Shown: positions 11,296-22,960, numbered from the stretch's first letter. The stretch: DNA of 60,547 nucleotides from Gammaproteobacteria bacterium (GCA_018401885.1 JAGYKB010000014.1:1-60547); one strand, 5' to 3'. Translations and numbers: made by a program. The notes: generated from the sequence alone by a model not told the origin.

Positions 11296-12210
11296 ATGAA
11301 TCAAACAGACACCTCTACAACGCTTGGGAATCGACTCTCTTTTTGGGTCGTGCTCGGATTCCTGCGCCTCACCTCAGTGCTCCCCCTGCGCTTACTGCAC
11401 TGGCTTGGCGGTGGACTCGGGTGGCTTTTCGCGGTAATTCCAAACCGCTCGGCTGCGACGACTCGGCGCAATATAGCTGCTTGCTTCCCGCAGTTCAGTA
11501 GCACCGATCAGGAATCGCTTGCGCGGCAGAGCCTTAAGGGTATGGTATGCACCGCGCTTGAGATGGGCAAAGCGTGGATGCTGCCTATCGAGGGAACTCT
11601 GGCACAGGTTACTGAGGTCGAAGGCTTGGATGCCCTGCAGGCAGCCGCGAAAACCGGCAAAGGCGTCATTCTTCTTGCGCCGCATCTTGGCAACTGGGAA
11701 ATCTTTGGTTATTTCGCCTGCGAGGGCATTGCCTCGAACTTCATGTATCAGCCGCCCAAGAGTCCGCAGATGGATACGCTGTTGCGGGGTGTCCGAGCGA
11801 AAAGTGGCGTTCAACTCGCGCCTACCAATCGAAAAGGTGTCGCCCTATTGTTAGGCGCACTAGGGAGAGGCGAGCTTGTGGGCGTCCTGCCCGATCAGGT
11901 GCCCGCAGACGAAGGTGGCGTCTATGCTGACTTCTTCGGTAAGTCAGCGTTTACTATGACACTCACAAGTCGGCTCGCCCAGCGCGGCAAGCCGCGCGTA
12001 TTTTGCGGTTTCGCGCAACGCCTACCTAAAGGGAAAGGCTTTAAGGTTATCGTTCACGAGGCTGACGCAGGAATATACGATCAAGACTTGGCAGCCTCGA
12101 CAGCTGCGATTAACCGGAGCATAGAGCGCTGCGTCACGCTCGCCCCCGAACAATACCAGTGGGAGTACAAACGCTTCCGCCGACAGCCAGACGACAGCGA
12201 ATTCTATTAA
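11296..12210 (+). CDS. Lipid A biosynthesis type (LpxL/HtrB-like) acyltransferase
   Basis: Members of this inner-membrane family transfer a secondary acyl chain from acyl-ACP to lipid A precursors. The catalytic HX4E motif is visible as HLGNWE at residues 130-135, preceded by GKGVILLAP and followed by GVLPDQVPADEGGVYADFFG. A hydrophobic N-terminal segment (LSFWVVLGFLRLTSVLPLRL) would anchor it. The length of 304 is normal. In Pseudomonas the corresponding gene (htrB1/PA0011) is in the same neighbourhood. Its 3' end is convergent with trkH, 10 bp apart. Which acyl position it modifies cannot be read from the sequence, so no symbol is given. Confidence 0.88.
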   Translation: MNQTDTSTTLGNRLSFWVVLGFLRLTSVLPLRLLHWLGGGLGWLFAVIPNRSAATTRRNIAACFPQFSSTDQESLARQSLKGMVCTALEMGKAWMLPIEGTLAQVTEVEGLDALQAAAKTGKGVILLAPHLGNWEIFGYFACEGIASNFMYQPPKSPQMDTLLRGVRAKSGVQLAPTNRKGVALLLGALGRGELVGVLPDQVPADEGGVYADFFGKSAFTMTLTSRLAQRGKPRVFCGFAQRLPKGKGFKVIVHEADAGIYDQDLAASTAAINRSIERCVTLAPEQYQWEYKRFRRQPDDSEFY

Positions 12211-12219
12211 AGACTGCGC

Positions 12220-13674
12220 TTACCGACGCCAGAACATCGGTGTGAATAGCACCAACAGCGTGAAAACCTCGAGGCGGCCGAGGAGCATGGCAAAACATAG
12301 AATCCACTTTGCCGCATCCGGTAAGCTGCCGTAGGTTTGTGTCACCGAGCCGAGACCCGGCCCGAGATTATTGATGCAGGCGCCAACCGCGCTAAAGGCG
12401 GTCACGATATCCAGACCAGTGGCGAGAAGTCCGAGCAGCATCAGCATAAACGCCATCACGTAGACGGCGAAAAACCCCCAGACCGCTTCAACGACGCTGT
12501 CTTGAACGGGACCGCGACCGAGTTTAATCGGAATCACCGCGTGCGGATGAATAAGGCGCTGTACCTCGCGTAAACCCTGCTTAAAAATAAGCAGAATGCG
12601 AATCACTTTCATACCTCCACCTGTCGATCCCGCGCAGGCGCCGATAATCGCCGCATACATGAGAAGATAGGGAAGGAAGATTGGCCACTCATTAAACTGG
12701 CTAGTCGCAAACCCCGTCGTGGTTGCAAAGGACACGACCTGAAACAGGCCATTCACAATCGTCTCGGATACCGTCGGGTAAACCTCGAAACGCAGCAGCA
12801 CGGCTATAGTGACTAGAGAAACGGCGAGCAAAATAAAGCTGTAAAAGAGAAACTCAGGGTCGCGGAGGTAATGGTCGATTCTACCTCGTTGCCAGGCGGT
12901 AAAATGCAGCGCGAAATTGATCCCTGAGATAAACATAAACAGTATGGCGATACTCTCAATCGCCGCGCTATCGAAAAACGCCATGCTCGCATCGTGAGTG
13001 GAAAATCCGCCAATCGCGATAGTCGAGAAGCTGTGGGTTATTGCATCAAAACCTGACATCCCCGCCGCCCAATACGCGGCGGCGCAGGCGAGGGTTAGGC
13101 TTACATAGATTGTCCACAGCGCCTTCGCCGTTTCGGCGAGTCTAGGCACCAGCTTATTGTCTTTAACCGGCCCAGGGCTTTCGGCGCGATAGAGCTGCAT
13201 TCCGCCGATTCCCAGCATTGGCAGCAGCGCCATGGCGAGCACTATGATTCCCATGCCGCCCAGCCACTGCAACTGCTGGCGATAGAAGAGGATGGATTTT
13301 GGCAGCGAGTCTAAGCCAGAAATTACGGTGGCACCCGTTGTCGTAAGGCCCGACAACGATTCGAAAACGGCGTCGGTTACGGATAATTCGACCGACGACG
13401 AGAGGATGAACGGAAGACTACCCGCTGTTCCGAGTACCGCCCAAAACAACGTGACAATCAGAAACCCATCGCGAGTACCGAGTTCGGTTCGCGTCCGAAA
13501 CGTCACCAGCCACATGACGAAGCCTACTGTAAATACAGCGAAAAACGATTCGACAAACGGCGTCATCATCCCATCGTTATAGAAAAGCGAGACGATAATA
13601 GGCGGCAGGTTACTGATCGCGCTAAACAGCATGAGGAGTAAACCTAGTATTTTTAAGATTAACGAAAAATGCAT
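12220..13674 (-). CDS. trkH: Trk potassium uptake system membrane subunit TrkH
   Basis: TrkH is the potassium-translocating channel subunit of the Trk system. Its 484 residues are dominated by membrane segments, and the four pore loops can be picked out: GLTTTGATV, FSTIAIGGFSTHD, FATTTGFATSQFNEWP and INNLGPGLGSV. The family motif ACAGSTGGGMKVIR is present. It starts 8 bp after trkA, which encodes its cytoplasmic NAD-binding regulator, so the two are almost certainly one transcript. It is convergent with the acyltransferase gene. Confidence 0.95.
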   Translation of the reverse strand: MHFSLILKILGLLLMLFSAISNLPPIIVSLFYNDGMMTPFVESFFAVFTVGFVMWLVTFRTRTELGTRDGFLIVTLFWAVLGTAGSLPFILSSSVELSVTDAVFESLSGLTTTGATVISGLDSLPKSILFYRQQLQWLGGMGIIVLAMALLPMLGIGGMQLYRAESPGPVKDNKLVPRLAETAKALWTIYVSLTLACAAAYWAAGMSGFDAITHSFSTIAIGGFSTHDASMAFFDSAAIESIAILFMFISGINFALHFTAWQRGRIDHYLRDPEFLFYSFILLAVSLVTIAVLLRFEVYPTVSETIVNGLFQVVSFATTTGFATSQFNEWPIFLPYLLMYAAIIGACAGSTGGGMKVIRILLIFKQGLREVQRLIHPHAVIPIKLGRGPVQDSVVEAVWGFFAVYVMAFMLMLLGLLATGLDIVTAFSAVGACINNLGPGLGSVTQTYGSLPDAAKWILCFAMLLGRLEVFTLLVLFTPMFWRR

Positions 13675-13682
13675 TTAAACGC

Positions 13683-15056
13683 CTAGAAAAAACTGAGGCC
13701 GACTTGGAATAGTCGTTCTACTTCGGGTATTCGTTTGCGATCAACCAAGAATAAGATAACATGGTCTTCAGATTGAATAACCGTCGCGTCGTGTGCAATT
13801 AGCACTTCATCGCCTCGCACAATCGCCCCGATCGTTGTTCCTTGCGGAAGTTCGATATCTTCGATCGCTTTGCCGACCACGCGAGACGACCCAGAATCAC
13901 CATGCGCGATCGCCTCCATCGCCTCCGCAGCGCCGCGGCGCAGAGAGTGTACCTGTACTACATCGCCGCGTCTTACATGTGTTAACAAGCTGCCGATAGT
14001 CGCTTGCTGTGGTGAGATTGCGATATCGATTTCACCTCCCTGCACGAGGTCGACATACGCTGGATTATTGATCAGCGTCATAACCTTCTTCGCGCCCAGA
14101 CGCTTGGCGAGTAGCGATGACATAATATTGGCTTCGTCATCGTTTGTGAGGGCGAGGAAGACATCGGTGTCGGCAATATTTTCTTCGATGAGCAGTTCGC
14201 GTTGAGACGCCTCGCCGTTTAAAACGATTGCCCTATCGAGGCTCTCGCTCAATACTTTGCAGCGCTCTGCATCGCGCTCGATAACTTTGACCTGATAATG
14301 CGGCTCAATCGACTCGGCAAGTCGGAGTCCAATATTTCCGCCACCAGCAATCATGATGCGCTTGTAGGGTTTGTCCATGCGCCGAAGTTCGCTCATGCAG
14401 GCGCGAATATCCTTTTTTGCAGCAACGAAAAACACTTCGTCGTCCGCCTCAATCACCGTCGAGCCCTCTGGGATGATTGGGCGGTCTTTGCGAAAGATGG
14501 CGGCAACGCGCGTATCGACCGAGGGCATGTGCTGACGCAAAAGCCGTATCTCCTGACCGACTAAAGGGCCGCCATAAAAAGCTTTTACCGCAACAAGCTG
14601 CACTTTGCCTTCGGCGAAATCGAGAACCTGTAGCGATCCCGGCAGGCGAAGAAGGCGTGATATCGCCTCAGACACGATAAGCTCGGGAGAGATGACGACG
14701 TCGACAGCAATGCCGTTCTTGCCCAGTAGCTTCTCGCTAGTGAGATACGATGACGCGCGGATACGACAGATTTTCTTTGGCGTGTGAAACAGAGAATGTG
14801 CGACGCGGCAGGCAACCATGTTTACCTCATCGCTTTCGGTTACTGCGATAATCATATCGGCGTCTTGCCCGCCCGCCCGCTCGAGAACATCGGGGTGGGA
14901 GGCGTGTCCAGGAACCACGCCAATGTCTATATGATCTTTGAGTTCGCGAAGGCGATCGGGACAGGAATCGACGATCGTGATGTCATTGGCTTCGTTAGCC
15001 AGTGTTTCAGCTAGGGTGCTACCAACTTGATTGGCGCCTAGGATTATTATCTTCAT
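13683..15056 (-). CDS. trkA: Trk system potassium uptake regulatory protein TrkA
   Basis: TrkA is the peripheral regulatory subunit that binds NAD(H) and ATP and gates TrkH. Its 457 residues make two tandem RCK modules. The first begins [17 protein letters not shown]; the second has the Rossmann motif [15 protein letters not shown] near residue 234. Each is followed by a TrkA-C type domain, for example GALVGQ-like [12 protein letters not shown]. Its ATG overlaps the stop of rsmB by ATGA, so translation is coupled to the upstream def-fmt-rsmB run, the same order as in Pseudomonas. Confidence 0.96.
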   Translation of the reverse strand: MKIIILGANQVGSTLAETLANEANDITIVDSCPDRLRELKDHIDIGVVPGHASHPDVLERAGGQDADMIIAVTESDEVNMVACRVAHSLFHTPKKICRIRASSYLTSEKLLGKNGIAVDVVISPELIVSEAISRLLRLPGSLQVLDFAEGKVQLVAVKAFYGGPLVGQEIRLLRQHMPSVDTRVAAIFRKDRPIIPEGSTVIEADDEVFFVAAKKDIRACMSELRRMDKPYKRIMIAGGGNIGLRLAESIEPHYQVKVIERDAERCKVLSESLDRAIVLNGEASQRELLIEENIADTDVFLALTNDDEANIMSSLLAKRLGAKKVMTLINNPAYVDLVQGGEIDIAISPQQATIGSLLTHVRRGDVVQVHSLRRGAAEAMEAIAHGDSGSSRVVGKAIEDIELPQGTTIGAIVRGDEVLIAHDATVIQSEDHVILFLVDRKRIPEVERLFQVGLSFF

Positions 15057-16436
15057 CCGGTCTTGCTCTCAGTCTCGCTCGTTTTGCGCAGTAGCGCAAA
15101 GAAAAACCCATCGGGTCCACGTGGATCGATCGGTAATAATTGCCGGCCGAGGCTGCCGCCGTCGGCTGCTGCGCATTCTACTCCCAATCGGCCGTGATGC
15201 GCTCACATTTAGCGTTATCTGTCGCGGCTAAGAACCGCGAGATCGTGAGTCGATTCTCTCTTCGTAGAGTACGCTGCAGGTCGTAGAGCAGTAATCCTTC
15301 TTCTGCGAGATAGGCCACAGGGCAGCGAGCAGTGTTCGCTGTAACTCGCAGCAGCTCGCGACTTCGGCGGGAGTGCGCAGCACCTTAATATCGGGATGCC
15401 GCCGTATTACACCGGTCGCACTGCAGGGTGCGTCGAGGAGAATGCGATCGATCGGGTTACCATCCCACCATGCGTCTAGATTTTCGGCATTTGCAGCACA
15501 GAGTGTGATTGGCTGTTCGGTAAGCGCCAATCTGCGAGAGTCTCGGTAACCCGCGCGAGACGTTTTTTACTCGAGTCTATCGCTACGACACGCTGAAGCG
15601 CCGTTTCGCGTTCGAGAATAGCCGCGGTTTTTCCGCCGGGCGCAGCACAGGCATCGACCAAGCTTAGACCAGTCTCAGCTGTAATAAGCTCGGTACTATC
15701 TGCGAGGCCTCGTCCTGAACGCTAACCAATCCGTCTCTAAAGCCCGGAAGATCGTCTACGTGACACGCGTCTCGCAAAACGAGCGCGGTTCGGCGTAGCC
15801 GCCGCGCGTCGCGTCGATGCCGCGTTCACCTAATCGCTCGAGGTACTCGTCGCGGCTTATCTTGCTTAGGTTAACTCTGAGAGTCATCGGCGGGCGGGCA
15901 TTGTTTCCGTCGCAGATCGCCTTTACGCTTTCGGGCCTCTGGGTTTTTAGCCTATCGAAAAGCCATAGTGGATGAGCGAGCGCTGCGGCAGCGAGTGTCG
16001 CATCGCTCGATGCAGCACCGGGATCTTGACTCAGCTGAAGTGCAGACTCTAACGAGTCTTTTCGCCTTAAATAGTTGCGTAGCACCGCGTTGACGAGCGC
16101 AGCGGCCCAGGGCTTTTTGAGATTCCGGCTAGCTTCGACGCTTTCATTGATCACAGCATAATCGGCGATAGACAGTTCTCGCAGCTGATAAAGTCCGACA
16201 AGAAGCAACCAGCGCACATCGCTCTCTTTGGCCTTTAGCGGTTTACTTAACAAGTTATCGAGCAGGTTTTCGAGCGCCGGATACCAGCGGCAAGCACCGA
16301 AGCAAAGTTCTTGAATAAGAGGGAAATCGTCGCGTTCGCGGTAGTCGTCGAGCAAATTACCGAGCGAGCCATTCGTGCCAACCTGCAGTGTGGCGAGCAC
16401 CTTCGCCGCGATCCCGCGGGCACCCTTAATAGCCAT
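15053..16436 (-). pseudogene. rsmB: 16S rRNA (cytosine 967-C5)-methyltransferase, frameshifted
   Basis: RsmB methylates C967 of 16S rRNA. The N-terminal NusB-like domain (from MAIKGARGIAAKVLATLQ) is intact down to about 15785. Frames then change at least four times. In order they encode the pre-catalytic linker (ALVLRDACHVDDLPGFRDGL), the AdoMet site LVDACAAPGGKTAAILERE, and LLDAPCSATGVIRRHPDI with the motif IV cysteine. A broken motif VI (TTCSVLYEE) and the normal C-terminus RGPDGFFFALLRK, ending at 15053, follow. The total length of about 461 codons is only slightly above the family's usual 430-440. All catalytic pieces survive in order, so single-base sequence errors in a 0.55-kb patch (about 15.2-15.78 kb) are a serious alternative to real inactivation. 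Confidence 0.85.
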
Positions 16437-16478
16437 CTAGAGGCTCACGCACAAGGACGTAGTGCAGAGTCTATGCAT

Positions 16479-17468
16479 CTACGACTCCTCGCTCGCCGCT
16501 GGTTGATCAAAGCAGGTTCCCACAGCGAACGCATCGGGTTTGCCGTTGAGTAGTTCGCCGACGCTCACCTCACCTTTGCCCGCCATCTGCACGCGGCTCA
16601 CCTTTAATACGCTTCGCTCTCCGCAGGCCACGCTAAACCCGCGCTTGTCGACGTGAGTGACTGTGCCCGCTGGGACGTCACTTCGCGCCGAATCGACTGC
16701 CGATTCGAGCAACCTTACCCGCTGGCCGTCGAGAAGAGTAAAGGCTGGTGCACGGCCGATGCAGGCGCGCACTAAAACATCGATTTGCGAGGCCGGTAAA
16801 GTCCACTCAATTAGCGAATCGGCTTTGTCTATTTTAGCGGCATAGGTGCTTTGAGAATCGTCCTGACTCTCAGCATTTTCTTGTAACGCCTCGAGCGTAT
16901 TTATCGCAGCAACGATTGCACGACTTCCCGCCGCGATGAGTTTTTCTTCGAGGCTGACGCGCGTCTCTCGAGGGTCGATCTCGACAACCGTTTTATCAAG
17001 CATCACGCCGGTATCTAAGCCCGCGTCCATCTGCATTATGGTAACGCCGGTAGATTTGTCGCCGGCGAGAAGCGCGCGCTCAATAGGTGCTGCGCCGCGC
17101 CAGCGAGGGAGCAATGAGGCGTGCACATTGACACAGCCCAACCGAGGCGTGTCGAGAATCGACTGCGGCAAGATTAGTCCATAGGCGACGACGATCATCA
17201 CATCGCAGGCGAGCGCGTCTAACTCAGCCCGAGCCTCTTCGTTACGCAGCGTAAGCGGTTGGAAAACCGGAAGTCCGGCCTCGATGGCTCTTTGCTTAAC
17301 AGGGCTTTGAGAAAGTTTTTTCCCGCGCCCCGCTGCACGATCAGGCTGTGTGTAAACGGCCACTACCTCGAAACGCGAATCGCGCTCGGCTTGCGCCGCG
17401 ATTAGCGCGTTGAGGTGAGCGGCGGCAAATTCTGGCGTGCCGGCGAAACAGACTCGCAGTTTATTCAT
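16479..17468 (-). CDS. fmt: Methionyl-tRNA formyltransferase
   Basis: Fmt formylates the initiator Met-tRNA using 10-formyl-tetrahydrofolate. The N-terminal catalytic domain shows FAGTPEFAAAHLNAL, VVAYGLILPQSIL, the signature HASLLPRWRGAAPIERALLA (with the catalytic His) and MQMDAGLDTG. The C-terminal tRNA-binding domain follows. The length of 329 is somewhat above the usual 310-320. It sits 91 bp after def and 42 bp before rsmB on the same strand, the common def-fmt-rsmB operon. Confidence 0.97.
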   Translation of the reverse strand: MNKLRVCFAGTPEFAAAHLNALIAAQAERDSRFEVVAVYTQPDRAAGRGKKLSQSPVKQRAIEAGLPVFQPLTLRNEEARAELDALACDVMIVVAYGLILPQSILDTPRLGCVNVHASLLPRWRGAAPIERALLAGDKSTGVTIMQMDAGLDTGVMLDKTVVEIDPRETRVSLEEKLIAAGSRAIVAAINTLEALQENAESQDDSQSTYAAKIDKADSLIEWTLPASQIDVLVRACIGRAPAFTLLDGQRVRLLESAVDSARSDVPAGTVTHVDKRGFSVACGERSVLKVSRVQMAGKGEVSVGELLNGKPDAFAVGTCFDQPAASEES

Positions 17469-17559
17469 GAAGGCTTCAATTCAGATTGTGAGGCTTGAGT
17501 TACGCCTCATTGCGGCTAATGTGCTCGCGTTCTCGAGGGACGCTGCGTTTTCAAAGCCC

Positions 17560-18066
17560 TTAGGCTGATTTTTTGTGCGCTTTAGTCAGTTTACTGCGAA
17601 TACGGTCGCGCTTCAGCTTGCTAATGTAGTCGACGAAAAGTTTGCCGTCTAAATGGTCGATCTCGTGCTGAATACAGATGGCGAGTAGGCCGTCCGCCTC
17701 GAGCTCAAAAGGAACACCCTCTTCGTCCTGCGCGCGGATGATGACTCGCCGCGGCCTGGAGACGGTCTCGTAAAACCCTGGCACCGACAAACAGCCCTCA
17801 TCGTAATCCTGAAGCTCTTCGTCGATTACCTCAAAAGTTGGATTGATATAAGCGCGTGGACTATCTTTAGTTTCAGAGACATCGATGACAAGAATACGTC
17901 GGTGAACATCAACCTGCGACGCTGCGAGACCAATACCTTCGGCCGCATACATTGTCTCGCGCATATCGGCGACTAAGGATTTTAACTCGGCGTCAAAAAG
18001 AGTAACCGGCTTAGCGACGGTGCGTAGCCGCGGATCCGGAAATTCTAAGATTGGCAAAACGGCCAT
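17560..18066 (-). CDS. def: Peptide deformylase
   Basis: Peptide deformylase removes the N-formyl group from nascent proteins; it is a Fe2+ or Zn2+ metalloenzyme. All three motifs are visible: GIGLAASQV (motif 1), EGCLSVPGF with the metal-binding Cys (motif 2), and QHEIDHLDG, the HEXXH motif (motif 3). The length of 168 is standard. AAAGAGGATG precedes the ATG. It is the first gene of the minus-strand def-fmt-rsmB-trkA-trkH run and diverges from the PA0020-like gene across a short gap. Confidence 0.97.
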   Translation of the reverse strand: MAVLPILEFPDPRLRTVAKPVTLFDAELKSLVADMRETMYAAEGIGLAASQVDVHRRILVIDVSETKDSPRAYINPTFEVIDEELQDYDEGCLSVPGFYETVSRPRRVIIRAQDEEGVPFELEADGLLAICIQHEIDHLDGKLFVDYISKLKRDRIRSKLTKAHKKSA

Positions 18067-18210
18067 TGTTTCATCCTCTTTTAAAGGGGTCAGACCTCTT
18101 ATTCTAACCCTGAGGCGTGCGAAAAGCAGTAGTTGGTGGGTCTAGTTAGCAAACCGAGCATCGGATACCAGCGGCAATGCAGAGAGAAAGGCAAAACAGG
18201 TCTCATCAAA

Positions 18211-19221
18211 GTGAGTGTTAGAGCGAGCCTCGCGGCCGGTCTTAGTGCTGTTTTCATCACGCTGTACCTGCTTCCTCCTATTTTCGCACAGGAGGTTGTT
18301 CGGCTCGTTCCTGCACTCAAATCTGAGCCACTCAGCGCTAGCAATGCCCGTAATCCTAATGTTGAAAGAGCATCGCTGGGTGAATTCAACACCGCTATCG
18401 GACGCTATGCGATTGTGCCCTTGAGCGCAGCGGCCTCGATGGCGCGCATTGTGGCGATCGGGGATGGATTCACTATTGCCTCGCAGGATGATTTGGTTCT
18501 GGTTGCCGGTAAGTTGGAGTCAGCGGCCGAGAGTTACTCGATCTACCGCCCCGGCCGAATACAGACTCGAATTATCGACAGCGCCAACGAGAGCAAACCC
18601 GATAGCCAAGTAAACAGCAATAGAAACAGCAATAAAAACAGCGATAAAAAGAGCGAGAAAAGGAACGAGAAAAGGAACGAAATCAAAAGCCAAATACAGG
18701 AGCTCGTCTACAGTGGTAAAGCAGACTTGGTTGTAGAGACTTACAGAAATGCCACGGGCGCATCGAAGGCGTGGTTTAGGCTGACAAAAAGCGTCGGTGT
18801 GATTCGCATCGGCGACGTGATTGTGCCAGAGGGGACACTCAGTGAACACCCACTTTTCTCTTTAGTGAGAGAGGACTCTAAGGCAGCATGGAAACAACGG
18901 CCGAACTACTCTGTCCCTGCGAACGCGCCAAAAGGCAAAGTGCTTTCGTTTTTCTCAGAGCAACAATGGGGAGCGAAGTACTCGACTTTGGTGTTGAACC
19001 GAGGCGCAGCAGAGGGTCTCACGCACGGCATGCGTATTACGCTCGCGCCACCGACGCAGCGCGGCGAAGAGGGAGAAGAAGTCTTCGCAGAGGAAACAGC
19101 AGAAGCAATTATCTATTCGCACACGCCTTATTTTTCACTGGCGTTTGTGGTGTCTGCCTCGCAACCAATCGAGCGCGGGTCGCGCATAATCCTACCCGTC
19201 AGGCCGCGCAATGAGCTATGA
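18211..19221 (+). CDS. PA0020-like envelope protein lacking a recognisable LysM domain
   Basis: Position (between def and dprA) and the C-terminal half (TLVLNRGAAEGLTHGMRITL, then YFSLAFVVSASQPIERGS) match the LysM-containing PA0020 type found here in pseudomonads. Where those proteins carry an N-terminal LysM (YTVVKGDTLW type) I see none; the mature part starts directly in the later domain (GRYAIVPLSAAASMARIVAI). A signal peptide is plausible (SLAAGLSAVFITLYLLPPIF). I prefer the GTG at 18211, 336 residues, close to PA0020; an in-frame TTG at 18133 gives 362. A Lys/Asn/Glu-rich tandem repeat interrupts the middle. The role is probably in the cell envelope, but the function is unknown. The 3' end overlaps dprA by 11 bp. 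Confidence 0.6.
   Translation: MSVRASLAAGLSAVFITLYLLPPIFAQEVVRLVPALKSEPLSASNARNPNVERASLGEFNTAIGRYAIVPLSAAASMARIVAIGDGFTIASQDDLVLVAGKLESAAESYSIYRPGRIQTRIIDSANESKPDSQVNSNRNSNKNSDKKSEKRNEKRNEIKSQIQELVYSGKADLVVETYRNATGASKAWFRLTKSVGVIRIGDVIVPEGTLSEHPLFSLVREDSKAAWKQRPNYSVPANAPKGKVLSFFSEQQWGAKYSTLVLNRGAAEGLTHGMRITLAPPTQRGEEGEEVFAEETAEAIIYSHTPYFSLAFVVSASQPIERGSRIILPVRPRNEL
18613..18684 (+). repeat. In-frame 12-bp tandem repeat
   Basis: Six consecutive 12-bp units begin with AACAGCAATAGA and AACAGCAATAAA and drift towards AGGAACGAGAAA. They encode a charged stretch (NSNRNSNKNSDKKSEKRNEK and onward) in the PA0020-like protein. Twelve bases is four codons, so copy number can change without loss of frame. 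Confidence 0.85.
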
Positions 19222-20359
19222 CGATGCGCAATTGCGACTTACGCTTGCATTATTCCACTGTAAAGGCGGCCACGCGCCCGCCTTGTCTCGCGCGCTCAAA
19301 AAAGAGGGCTCGCTTGCTGCGCTCGTTGCCACGAGCATTGAAAAGCAATTGAACTACGGCCTGAGCGCCGCCCAGCGCGCACTGTTAGGGGGCGATGCTT
19401 TTGGCGATGATCTGCAGGTGCTTTGCGACAATGACCTCGCGTGGTCAGCCAAGGCGGGCAATCATTTAATAACCTATGATTCCAATTTCTATCCCGAACG
19501 GCTGCGCGAAACAGACTGTCCGCCTCTTCTCCTTTATGTTCGCGGCTCGCTTGCGACATTAGGCGCTCTTCAATTGGCGATAGTCGGTAGTCGCAACGCG
19601 AGCGATTATGGATTGCGCAATGCGTACTGGATGGCGAGAGAGCTCTGCAAGGCCGGCGTAACCGTGTGCAGTGGGCTCGCCTTAGGCGTCGATGCGAGCG
19701 CCCATCGCGGCGCGCTCGATGCGGCTGGGTTGGAAAATCCGCAGTCAACCGTCGCCGTTCTGGGTACCGGTATCGATCGACTCTACCCTCCAGCACACCG
19801 CGACCTTTTTGAGAGGATTACCGAATGCGGAGCGGTCGTCTCCGAATTTCCGCTGGGCATGCGCGCGTATGCCTATAATTTTCCGCGTCGCAACAGGCTC
19901 ATTAGCGGATTGAGTGTCGGCGTTCTGGTCATCGAGGCCGCAATCAAAAGCGGCTCGCTTATTACTGCGCGCTACGCATGCGAGCAAAACCGTGACGTTT
20001 ACGCGCTGCCAAGCTTGCTAAGTAATCCTCAGGGTCGAGGATGTCATGAGCTAATAAAACAAGGGGCAATGTTAGTCGACGATCCGAACGACATTCTCAT
20101 CGAGCTTGGGCTAAAGGTACCGGGCAGGGCTGGCACACTGTCGCCTACAGGGTTCGGCAGCCACCTTGGCCTAGCAGAACCCGATGACCTTATGCCCTTA
20201 CAGAGAAAGCTCTTGCAAAGGCTGAGGACCGAAGACTGCCTTTTCGATAGTTTTCTCGATGCCGATTTAGCAAGCTTTAGCGCGTTAAACCATGCATTGC
20301 TAGATCTTGAGGTGAGGGGGCTTGTGACCTGCAGAGGAGGTCGCTACTCGGTCGCATGA
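19211..20359 (+). CDS. dprA: DNA processing protein DprA (Smf)
   Basis: DprA protects incoming single-stranded DNA and loads RecA during natural transformation; it is also widespread in species not known to be competent. The Rossmann-like core shows AIVGSRNASDYG, VCSGLALGVDASAHRGAL, AVLGTGIDRLYPPAHRDL and FPRRNRLISGLS, and SGSLITARYACEQNRDVYALP follows. The C-terminus (LMPLQRKLLQRLRTED onward) fits the winged-helix domain. The length of 382 is typical. The start codon lies inside the end of the upstream gene. Confidence 0.95.
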   Translation: MSYDDAQLRLTLALFHCKGGHAPALSRALKKEGSLAALVATSIEKQLNYGLSAAQRALLGGDAFGDDLQVLCDNDLAWSAKAGNHLITYDSNFYPERLRETDCPPLLLYVRGSLATLGALQLAIVGSRNASDYGLRNAYWMARELCKAGVTVCSGLALGVDASAHRGALDAAGLENPQSTVAVLGTGIDRLYPPAHRDLFERITECGAVVSEFPLGMRAYAYNFPRRNRLISGLSVGVLVIEAAIKSGSLITARYACEQNRDVYALPSLLSNPQGRGCHELIKQGAMLVDDPNDILIELGLKVPGRAGTLSPTGFGSHLGLAEPDDLMPLQRKLLQRLRTEDCLFDSFLDADLASFSALNHALLDLEVRGLVTCRGGRYSVA

Positions 20360-20474
20360 GGTGATAGAAAAATTACATAGTTAAGGGCGCCGGTTGGTGC
20401 TAGCCGCTCTGACAAAAGTGAGTAGAATGAGCGGCCAAACCGATTCACCCGAAGAACAGACTAGGGAGCCGTCA

Positions 20475-22042
<1,568 letters not shown>

Positions 22043-22076
22043 ACGACTGCCCTATGACTGCTGTAAGGAAGAGCTC

Positions 22077-22928
22077 GTGGTAAATGATCAAAATTTCGGC
22101 ACGTCTACCCGCTACGCGGTAATCGGCTCACCTATCGCACACAGCAAATCGCCGCTTATTCATTCGCTGTTTGCCGAGCAAACTAAGCAGAATCTTACTT
22201 ACGAAGCCATCGAAGTGTTGGAAGCGGATTTCGAGTCTTTTGTTAACGCCTTTTTCGAGTCTGGTGGCGGCGGATTAAACGTGACTGTACCCCACAAGGA
22301 GCGTGCGTTTGCTATGGCCGAGGTCACGACACCGCGGGCGACCTTGGCGCGGGCGGTTAACACGCTGAGCCTCAATAAGGCTGGGCAGCTCGAGGGCGAT
22401 AACACGGATGGAGCAGGTCTTCTTAATGATCTCCACCTAAATCATAAGGTTTCTATCGAAAGTAAACGTTTACTTATACTCGGTGCGGGCGGCGCGACCC
22501 GCGGTGTACTGTCGGCGATAGCCGATCTCGCGAATAAGCCTGCGGCAATAACAGTCGCCAACAGGACGGTGGCAAAGGCAACTGCGCTAGCGTCCGATTT
22601 CGCGCCGCGTTTAGCTATTTTCGCGGTGGGTTATGACGAACTACATGATCAACAGTTCGACGTAATCATCAATGGGACATCGGCGAGCCTCGGGGGTGAG
22701 CTCCCGCCTTTGCTCCCTTCACTTATTGCACCCAACTGCTGCTGCTACGACATGATGTATGCGGCGGAACCGACGTTGTTTCTCAAATGGGCAAAAGCGA
22801 ATGGCGCCGCGCAGGCGATAGATGGGTTGGGTATGCTGGTCGGTCAAGCCGCTTTGGCGTTTACGCGGTGGCGCGGTGTCGCGCCAACCACGAACGAAGT
22901 CATTCTGGCGCTTCGCCAAGGCTTCTAG
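22077..22928 (+). CDS. aroE: Shikimate dehydrogenase
   Basis: AroE reduces 3-dehydroshikimate to shikimate with NADPH in aromatic amino acid synthesis. The substrate-binding SPIAHSKSPLIHSLF, the catalytic-lysine motif NVTVPHKERAFAMA, the Asp of DNTDGAGLL and the nucleotide loop GAGGATRGVLSA are all present, and the C-terminal DGLGMLVGQAALAF is typical. The length of 283 is slightly above the norm. The start is a GTG preceded by AAGGAAGAG. It ends the plus-strand run, and a bidirectional terminator separates it from the cox operon. Confidence 0.97.
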   Translation: MVNDQNFGTSTRYAVIGSPIAHSKSPLIHSLFAEQTKQNLTYEAIEVLEADFESFVNAFFESGGGGLNVTVPHKERAFAMAEVTTPRATLARAVNTLSLNKAGQLEGDNTDGAGLLNDLHLNHKVSIESKRLLILGAGGATRGVLSAIADLANKPAAITVANRTVAKATALASDFAPRLAIFAVGYDELHDQQFDVIINGTSASLGGELPPLLPSLIAPNCCCYDMMYAAEPTLFLKWAKANGAAQAIDGLGMLVGQAALAFTRWRGVAPTTNEVILALRQGF

Positions 22929-22960
22929 TTATTCTTCGAGACCTAAATCGCCACCCACAA

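Noticed and set aside
15114..15129. CCACGTGG-containing sequence as a third parS
   Set aside because: Only the central CCACGTGG matches; four of sixteen positions differ. Similar partial matches near 6220, 55530 and 58685 were dropped for the same reason.
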